The notes beneath the pieces were generated by a model. It searched no databases. It was given only the letters and a program-made list of their open reading frames with translations, and was not told the DNA's origin. Of a DNA stretch of 38,221 bases, positions 32,778-38,221 are shown one piece after another (position 1 is the stretch's first letter; the number at the start of each line of letters is the position of its first letter). The position numbers were made by a program, and so were the translations under genes. This DNA is from a virus: IMG/VR virus record IMGVR_UViG_3300017917_003536, positions 1 through 38,221 of that record; one strand, 5' to 3'.

Positions 32778-34216
32778 TATAACATTACGTTAATTAATTT
32801 AGCTTTAGGGGTTATTTCTTTAATATCCACTAAAGTATATTTTAAGGTATTCATACCTTCATTTTTATAATCGATTTCACCTTGCTGCATCTTCATTATA
32901 AATCGTTCCTCGTTACGTGCAGTTGTTTTGCCTTTTATCCAATTACCTTCATGAAATCCTTCATCAGGATGTTCTAGGCAATCCATTCTTCCTGGTGTTC
33001 TATGAGGTACAATAGTGTTAGGTATTTTTATTTCTTCATCTATTTTTAAACAGTCTAATACTAAACCATTATTATTATTTCCTGTTTGATCTTTTAATAA
33101 TTTATCATGGCTAAAATCATAATCTAAAACTAAACCATCTTGTATAATATTATTAAATGATTCATTAATTTCTTCTTTACTTAAACATCTATCCCACATC
33201 ATTAATTTAGCCATATCTCCTCTAAAATATTTTCCAGGATTATCATCTCCTAAAAATGGAGATGTACCTAAATAATATTCCATTTCATTATAACGTTTTA
33301 AACTACCTTCATATGTTGCTGGAGAGTCAGTTCCTGTACCTGATGAGGCTTGAGACTCAATTCCATTCATATAAATGTGAATTTTTTTCTCATCAGTATC
33401 TGTAGCTATTGTTACCCAACTCCATTGATTTTCAAAACGTTTCATCCATTGGTAATAAGGCTTATTAAATGTATTCCATACCATTGATGTATAAGCTCTA
33501 GAGTTATTATAAGATATACTGTAATCATATCCTGGTCTTCTTAGTATAGGATATTCAACAAATTGCTTATTGTCTGATCCTATTAAATAGATAGACATTT
33601 TATCCTGCTGTTGAAATGCTCTAACTAATATTGATATAGTATGAGATCTATGAGTTAAATCTTTTAAAGTAGGACTTACAGGTATTTTAACCTGAGAGTT
33701 TACGCCATTGAATCTTAAAAAAGTATTAGTTTTATCTTTATAATCTAAATAACTAATATTAGCGTATCCTTCATAAATGCATCTCCAAAATAAATCATCA
33801 TCTTCCATACCCCAATCCCAATATTCATTTGAATAACCATTTGTTTTTTCAACTTGTTCTTTAGAAAATATAACAGCACCACCAAAGTAATCTTCATACT
33901 TCAAATGATAATTATGTTTTGAAATATTAACTGCTATATGTCTTGGATTTTCAGTTGGAAAAGAATAATCACAATTATCATCAACTGGAATCATATCAAT
34001 GTCATGCCAAACTACATAGTCACACCCATCTTCAAAAGCATGTTTAGCAGCTATATTTTTCATAGCTCCTCTATTAAATAATTTATCATCTACTTGATGA
34101 CCAAAATACATACAATATTCTATACCTTTTTCTTCTAGGAACTTTCCTACACGAGGTATAAACTCTTTCAAATGAGCTTCTCTGTTTCTATACGGTACAC
34201 AAACTCCTAATTTCAT
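32777..34216 (-). CDS. GT7-like glycosyltransferase with inserted LamG-like domain
   Basis: This 479-residue protein has a split catalytic domain. Residues 1-~160 match the beta-1,4-galactosyltransferase (GT7) fold: VPYRNREAHLKEF, LFNRGAMKNI, the metal-binding H-Asp72-Ile-Asp74 in VVWHDIDMIP, and NGYSNEYWDWGMEDDDLFWR (EDDD at 138-141). Residues ~166-395 look like a LamG/ConA lectin domain (LRFNGVNSQVKIP, FENQWSWVTIATD, KKIHIYMNG, YYLGTSP, FRGDMAKLMMWDRCLSKEEI). Residues ~400-479 return to GT7 (NEERFIMKMQQGEID, NEGMNTLKYTLVDI), matching the enzyme family's end. So the lectin domain sits within the catalytic domain. It probably transfers a hexose and binds its glycan acceptor. Confidence 0.8.
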   Translation of the reverse strand: MKLGVCVPYRNREAHLKEFIPRVGKFLEEKGIEYCMYFGHQVDDKLFNRGAMKNIAAKHAFEDGCDYVVWHDIDMIPVDDNCDYSFPTENPRHIAVNISKHNYHLKYEDYFGGAVIFSKEQVEKTNGYSNEYWDWGMEDDDLFWRCIYEGYANISYLDYKDKTNTFLRFNGVNSQVKIPVSPTLKDLTHRSHTISILVRAFQQQDKMSIYLIGSDNKQFVEYPILRRPGYDYSISYNNSRAYTSMVWNTFNKPYYQWMKRFENQWSWVTIATDTDEKKIHIYMNGIESQASSGTGTDSPATYEGSLKRYNEMEYYLGTSPFLGDDNPGKYFRGDMAKLMMWDRCLSKEEINESFNNIIQDGLVLDYDFSHDKLLKDQTGNNNNGLVLDCLKIDEEIKIPNTIVPHRTPGRMDCLEHPDEGFHEGNWIKGKTTARNEERFIMKMQQGEIDYKNEGMNTLKYTLVDIKEITPKAKLINVML

Positions 34217-35550
34217 ATTTTAACAACTATATGGGTTTCGTTATCAAATTTATTGTTACTATGTTCTTTATAATGCAAGTTATTTAAACCATCTTCTTTT
34301 GTATTAATATATCCTTTAGACACTTCATTACTAAACTTTAGCTGGTTGTATCTTGTGTTAATATCTTTCCATCCTCCATTCACAAATCCATTGTTATCAT
34401 GAGGTAATAGGCTAAATGTAGATTCTCGTCTAAATGGTACTTCAATAATATTATTGTCTTCTATATTACATGATATTACTTCACAGTTATATATTTTTCC
34501 TTTATTTTTATGTTCACTTAAATCTACCAATTGGTACTCTTTAATAAAACTAGCATCATAATATGTCTTTAAATTAATAGATGAGTCAAAATAAGTTAAT
34601 CCAAAGTATTTGTTCTGAGATATTTCTTTTATTTCCTTATCAGTTAATGCTCTATCATATATAGCTAAATTATATATTAAACCTGTGAATGTTTGTCCTA
34701 AATAAAAATTCTTATCATCATTATTTTTTAATTCACTATATTTAGTTTCTCCAGTAAATTCACCATCTTGATATAATTTTATTTTATTATCACATATAGT
34801 GACACATAAGTTAGTTTTATATGGATTTAATCTTTCAGAGTTAATATATAATATATTTTCTTTAACATCATTAATCACTACTTTATACTTAGAATAAGAG
34901 TCATAAGATATTTTTAAATCAAGTTTAGGTAAAGAAAATATTACAAACTCATCATCAAATGTTTCATGATTTAAAACTAAATCTTGTGGCTTAAATGATA
35001 TAAAAATAGTAGACTCATCTTTAGGTTTATATAAACTCTCTACATAAGCATTATATCCATTAAATTTCAAAGCAGCGTTATGACTACTAACTACTTTAAT
35101 TTCTTTTTTATCTAAAGGAATATTATTCACCTTACATCTAAATAGTAAATCATCATCTTCAAATCCCCATCCCCAATACTCATTAGAATATCCATTTATT
35201 TTTTCAAAATGTTCTATAGGAAATAAAATTACACTACTAAAAAATTCATCAAATGATGCTCTTTGTGTAGCTAGTAATAAAGGAGTATATGAATATGAAT
35301 AATCTACTTCAATAGGAAGCATATCAACATCATGAAATACTACATAATCACATTTAAGTTTTATAGCTTGTTTAAACCCTATATTTAATAGTTTTCCTCT
35401 GTTAAATAACTTAGCATCATCCTGTTCAACAATTATTAATTCAAAATCTATATTTTTTGATTTTAAATAACTACTAATTGATGACTTAAATGATATAAGT
35501 TGATCATATCTATCTCTATAAGGTACTATAATACCTAATTTTTTATCCAT
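34213..35550 (-). CDS. GT7-like glycosyltransferase with inserted LamG-like domain (paralogue)
   Basis: This 445-residue protein has the same layout as the gene after it. GT7 N-part: IVPYRDRYDQLISF, LFNRGKLLNIGF, VVFHDVDMLPI (Asp74-x-Asp76), and NGYSNEYWGWGFEDDDLLFR (EDDD at 131-134). A LamG-like insert covers ~161-370 (LKFNGYNAYVESL, NKIKLYQDGEFTGETKY, KNFYLGQTF, GLIYNLAIYDRALTDKEI). The GT7 C-part starts at ~376 with LPHDNNGFVNGGW and TRYNQLKF, then EDGLNNLHYKE. The insert is diverged from its paralogue while the metal and acceptor motifs are kept. It overlaps both neighbours. Different lectin inserts may give different acceptor choice; this is inference. Confidence 0.8.
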   Translation of the reverse strand: MDKKLGIIVPYRDRYDQLISFKSSISSYLKSKNIDFELIIVEQDDAKLFNRGKLLNIGFKQAIKLKCDYVVFHDVDMLPIEVDYSYSYTPLLLATQRASFDEFFSSVILFPIEHFEKINGYSNEYWGWGFEDDDLLFRCKVNNIPLDKKEIKVVSSHNAALKFNGYNAYVESLYKPKDESTIFISFKPQDLVLNHETFDDEFVIFSLPKLDLKISYDSYSKYKVVINDVKENILYINSERLNPYKTNLCVTICDNKIKLYQDGEFTGETKYSELKNNDDKNFYLGQTFTGLIYNLAIYDRALTDKEIKEISQNKYFGLTYFDSSINLKTYYDASFIKEYQLVDLSEHKNKGKIYNCEVISCNIEDNNIIEVPFRRESTFSLLPHDNNGFVNGGWKDINTRYNQLKFSNEVSKGYINTKEDGLNNLHYKEHSNNKFDNETHIVVKI

Positions 35551-35746
35551 TTATAGTTGGATCTTTTGGTTTTGTTGTATTATGCCATTCAGCTAAATAG
35601 AATTGTATTCTATCACTCCACTCGTCTTTATCAACATCTGAGAACCAAGTAGATAGATCATCTAAACTATTAGCAATTTTTTCTAATGCTTTTACTTTTC
35701 TTGTTTCTAAAAGTAATTCTTCTTTTTCTTTTTCTGCTTTTGTCAT
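35543..35746 (-). CDS. Small helical protein, unknown function
   Basis: This is a 67-residue protein of unknown family. It has a charged helix (KAEKEKEELLLETRKVKALE) continuing KIANSLDDLSTWFSDVD, then KDEWSDRIQFYLAEWHNTT. It has no Cys or membrane segment. The helix pattern suggests a coiled coil. It overlaps the downstream GT7-like gene by 8 bases and lies 1 base from the upstream gene's stop, so it is co-translated with the glycosyltransferases and may be an accessory to them. Confidence 0.6.
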   Translation of the reverse strand: MTKAEKEKEELLLETRKVKALEKIANSLDDLSTWFSDVDKDEWSDRIQFYLAEWHNTTKPKDPTING

Positions 35747-35747
35747 A

Positions 35748-36584
35748 TTATATTGATTGTATTATTTTCCATAATTTATACCACTCAGTATAAATGTTAT
35801 ATGTTTCTTGAATCATAAATCTAGAATCTGTTATATCAATTTTAAAGTCATTTTCTTTTATAGCATTATACATTACTCTGTATTCTTCTGAAAATGAATT
35901 AACTGAATTAATGTCAGATACTTCTTTAATTCTTTTTATACAAGTGCTATCCCATTTAAAATGATGAACTTGAACATTGTATATGTCAGTAGGAGCAATT
36001 AACGGGTGATTCCACCCTTGCCATTTCCATGTTGTTTGTCCATCTATTTTAGCATAATGTTGTCCAGGAGTTAATTCTATATATCCTTTAGCTACACAAA
36101 TTTTATTTGGACATGCTCCTGATAATGGATATCTAAAAAATCCAGCTAGAGGAAATTGTTTAAATATATCTTCATTATCATTAAGTACAGGGAAGGTTCC
36201 GTTAGGTCCTATTCTATCTACAAATCCTCCTCTAACTAGTTCCCATCCGTGTGCTTCACATGATTGTACAATACTTTTTAGTGGTTGAGAGTACATATGA
36301 AATTCATCATCATCAGCTATTACCCACCAATCATTTGGATGTTCCATTTTAAACTTATTATATAAGTTTGTAACATGGTTCCAATTAAATTTTTCCATAG
36401 GTCCGCTTCTCTTAACTATAGCGTTTGGAAATTTAGAAGCTATTTTCATTACTTCATCATATGTGCTAAAACCATCCCATTCATATACTACTATCCACAT
36501 CTCATCAACAAGATGAGCATAATGTTTAAGCATATGATATAATGTGTTTGTTCTAGAACCTGTAACCGTTATTAATCGTAACAT
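35748..36584 (-). CDS. GT-A type glycosyltransferase
   Basis: This 278-residue protein starts with LRLITVTGSRTNTLYHMLKH, a beta strand and helix like the nucleotide-sugar binding start of GT2-like enzymes. At residues 86-95, WWVIADDDEFHMY contains a D-D-D-E-F version of the metal-binding DxD (Asp91-93). It continues with a Gly/Arg segment, LVRGGFVDRIGP and PGQHYAKIDGQTTWKWQGWN, which has the feel of families that read 'not known to be a direct witness but a distance', and ends with HHFKWDSTCIKRIKEV. The last H-x-[KR]-W element is common in phage GT-like proteins, often near the acceptor pocket. Donor and acceptor are unknown. Confidence 0.7.
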   Translation of the reverse strand: MLRLITVTGSRTNTLYHMLKHYAHLVDEMWIVVYEWDGFSTYDEVMKIASKFPNAIVKRSGPMEKFNWNHVTNLYNKFKMEHPNDWWVIADDDEFHMYSQPLKSIVQSCEAHGWELVRGGFVDRIGPNGTFPVLNDNEDIFKQFPLAGFFRYPLSGACPNKICVAKGYIELTPGQHYAKIDGQTTWKWQGWNHPLIAPTDIYNVQVHHFKWDSTCIKRIKEVSDINSVNSFSEEYRVMYNAIKENDFKIDITDSRFMIQETYNIYTEWYKLWKIIQSI

Positions 36585-37306
36585 TATTTTTTATTTATTA
36601 TTGTTATCCCTGTAGAGGATGGTTTATTCGGTAATATACTAAAATTAAATAGGTTTACCAAATTCCATTTATCATTTTTTTCTAATTCTTTAATTAAACG
36701 AGAAGGACCATCAAAACGATGATAATCCTTTTTATTATCCTCAGATACAATTAATGATTGTTCATAATTAATATCAGTGTCATGTATTATTATAATACCA
36801 TTTGGTGATAATATTTGAGAATATAACTCAAAATCTTTTTTTACACCTTTATATGAATGATCTCCATCAATAAACAACACATCTATCTTAATATCTTGTA
36901 AAATAAAAAAGTTGTGGTAAGCATTTTCAGAAGTATCCTTTACAAAACGAGGATAGAAGTGAGTTCTATAAAATGATTTCTCATCTTCTAAATCAGTTGG
37001 TCCTCCTATCCCATTACATGCGTCTACTACATAAGTAGCACCTATATCTCCCCAATTAAACTCATTATTACCATCAAATATACCTTGATCATATAAATCA
37101 CGTCTAGCTTGAGTCATTATTCTAGGAATAAAACCTCCTCCTGAGCCTATACAAACACAGTTTTTAGCTCTCATATGCTGGATAATAGAATATACTATTA
37201 GTCCGTCTCCTAAATGTAAATCAGTAGCTCCATGTGTCCATCTATATGGGACAGGAATATCTTGATTATTAGTTATGTTTTTGCTTATGTAATCTAAATC
37301 AAACAT
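36584..37306 (-). CDS. Class I SAM-dependent methyltransferase (Methyltransf_24-like)
   Basis: This 240-residue protein has a glycine-rich SAM loop, CVCIGSGGGFIPRIMT, at ~50-65. An acidic strand end, TYVVDACNGIGGP, comes at ~91-103. IDVLFIDGDHSYKGVKKDFE at 141-160 and LSPNGIIIIHDTD follow. FIDGDH-x-Y-x-G with I-x-H-D is the signature of Methyltransf_24-type enzymes, which often methylate sugars or small molecules. A divalent metal could be bound by Asp147, Asp149 and His150. The ATG overlaps the TGA of the upstream gene within ATGTTTGA. It is probably an O-methyltransferase for the glycan; the substrate is not shown. Confidence 0.82.
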   Translation of the reverse strand: MFDLDYISKNITNNQDIPVPYRWTHGATDLHLGDGLIVYSIIQHMRAKNCVCIGSGGGFIPRIMTQARRDLYDQGIFDGNNEFNWGDIGATYVVDACNGIGGPTDLEDEKSFYRTHFYPRFVKDTSENAYHNFFILQDIKIDVLFIDGDHSYKGVKKDFELYSQILSPNGIIIIHDTDINYEQSLIVSEDNKKDYHRFDGPSRLIKELEKNDKWNLVNLFNFSILPNKPSSTGITIINKK

Positions 37307-38171
37307 GGCCGTTATTTAATATATTTAAAATATTTTTACTTAAATGAGGAAATAATTTATAAAATGTTTCTAATATGTTTTGAGAACATAATACCCAATG
37401 TGGATCGTTTTTATCAAATGTAGTTCTTTTACCTGGTCCAAAATGTACAGCATAATTATATTGATCTTCATTGCTAAATAAACCTAAGTTATTCACCTCC
37501 CATTCATTTTTATGGCAAACTAAAGTTTCATTAAATAAAAATTTATGACTAGCATTATGTTTTTTAACTAATTGCCATAGTAATTTTTGCTCACAAAACA
37601 CCATGTTGAGCCCATTAATAGTTCCTCCTTTATCAGTCATAGTTTGCATCCATTCTAAAGCAGTACTAGCATATTCTTGCCTTAATTCTTCATTATTAAT
37701 ATATAAAAAAGCCACATTAATAGCCTTATCATCCCATTCCCAGTTAGGCAAATCCATATATTTTCTTATCTTATAAGGTTCTGGGTAATGTTTGGTAGTT
37801 ACCTCCATAAAATTGCCTATAACAGCGTTTTCCCAATGTTTTTCAGGAATAAATTTATGCTTAATAAATAAGTCTAGATCCACTATAGCAAATGGAGATT
37901 TGAGTTCTTTAATAACCTTTAATTTGGATGATGCCCAAAAAGCATCCTCATTAAAATTATATTGTTTGCGATCTAATATTTCAGTATCAACAACATCCCA
38001 TAAATGAGTTATGCCTATTTGATCTATAATCTGTTTACTTTGTGAATCACAATATAAATGAGTAGTATGTTGAGGATAAAAATGCTTCCATGTAAGAATG
38101 GAAGTATAAAGAAATGCTTTCTCTAAATTGGAATAAAAGTTAATGTGCTCGGCACACCAAACTACTGTCAT
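37299..38171 (-). CDS. Putative GT-A type glycosyltransferase
   Basis: This 290-residue protein opens MTVVWCAEHINFYSNLEKAF. Residues 92-106 (SPFAIVDLDLFIKHK) hold a DxD metal site, Asp98-Leu-Asp100. NVAFLYINNEELRQEY and AVHFGPGKRT follow, resembling the end of GT8/DUF6734-like enzymes. In such proteins the first DxD binds the nucleotide sugar's metal, and the HFGPGKR segment likely contacts the diphosphate. It is the first complete gene of the block in transcription order and has an ATATTTAT element just upstream. The sugar transferred is unknown. Confidence 0.6.
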   Translation of the reverse strand: MTVVWCAEHINFYSNLEKAFLYTSILTWKHFYPQHTTHLYCDSQSKQIIDQIGITHLWDVVDTEILDRKQYNFNEDAFWASSKLKVIKELKSPFAIVDLDLFIKHKFIPEKHWENAVIGNFMEVTTKHYPEPYKIRKYMDLPNWEWDDKAINVAFLYINNEELRQEYASTALEWMQTMTDKGGTINGLNMVFCEQKLLWQLVKKHNASHKFLFNETLVCHKNEWEVNNLGLFSNEDQYNYAVHFGPGKRTTFDKNDPHWVLCSQNILETFYKLFPHLSKNILNILNNGHV

Positions 38172-38184
38172 AACTCACTTTATT

Positions 38185-38192
38185 ATAAATAT
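38185..38192 (-). promoter_or_regulatory. ATATTTAT element upstream of the first complete gene
   Basis: The element lies 14 bases upstream of the ATG at 38171, in the short gap after the possible end of another gene. It is at the head of the accessory block visible here. Confidence 0.35.
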
Positions 38193-38221
38193 TATGAGAA
38201 CACCGCATAGATTGTAGTATA
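38192..38221 (-). CDS. Possible C-terminal end of an upstream gene
   Basis: The right edge holds nine codons, YTTIYAVFS, and a TAA stop on the minus strand. The spacing (20 bases to the next ATG) fits the gene packing of this region. The stretch is too short for any firm call, and chance is possible. Confidence 0.25.
   Translation of the reverse strand, partial: YTTIYAVFS

Noticed and set aside
1-38221. tRNA genes, rRNA genes, integrase, attachment site or insertion sequence
   Set aside because: No cloverleaf-like element, transposase or recombinase motif was recognised by eye on either strand. A tRNAscan or similar run was not possible.

Overview
The window looks like part of the genome of an uncultivated, AT-rich, tailed phage with a contractile tail (myovirus morphology, T4-related tail genes). 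Every gene I accept is read from the minus strand, so the biological order runs from high to low coordinates. Three things suggest a host in the Bacteroidota: the low GC content, AT-rich leaders with no Shine-Dalgarno-like sequence before most starts, and the style of the gene set. This host call is inference. TGA, TAA and TAG are all used as stops, and many genes are packed head to tail with ATGA or TAATG overlaps.

Region A (about 38.2 to 16.7 kb) is a long accessory block of roughly 25 genes for making or modifying glycans and small molecules. It holds several GT-A type glycosyltransferases, including two tandem GT7-like enzymes with a LamG-like lectin domain inserted inside the catalytic domain. 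It also holds a SAM methyltransferase, a radical SAM enzyme, a UDP-sugar epimerase, a UDP-sugar dehydrogenase, a NodU-type carbamoyltransferase, four SGNH-hydrolase-like genes (one broken by an in-frame TGA), and two paralogous SEKT-motif putative glycosyltransferases. Further on come an APS kinase, an HxGH nucleotidyltransferase, a DUF2061 membrane protein, two sulfotransferase-like proteins and a 2-oxoglutarate/Fe(II) oxygenase. A protein with a degenerate Hint (intein-like) domain and a Cys-rich tail, a zinc-ribbon protein and two microgenes complete it. APS kinase plus sulfotransferases suggests that the phage drives a PAPS-dependent sulfation step. The whole set most likely builds or alters a surface polysaccharide or a virion glycan.

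Region B (about 16.6 to 0.7 kb) is the tail module. In transcription order it holds a small membrane protein, a small coiled-coil protein, the tail sheath, a small unknown protein, the tail tube, a T4 gp26-like tail assembly protein, a frameshift extension of that protein (G/GT-like arrangement, at a run of seven T), the tape measure, a duplicated-repeat protein, a tube-like baseplate protein, a LysM/gp53-like wedge protein, a large baseplate hub-like protein, and a 997-residue adhesin-like protein with a Pro/Thr/Ser-rich stalk. Intrinsic-terminator hairpins punctuate the module, and an ATATTTAT element recurs a short distance upstream of many starts.

Region C (1 to 645) is the N-terminal part of a probable family A DNA polymerase gene that runs off the left edge. 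No tRNA, rRNA, CRISPR array or insertion sequence was recognised. All sizeable plus-strand reading frames look like shadows of minus-strand genes.
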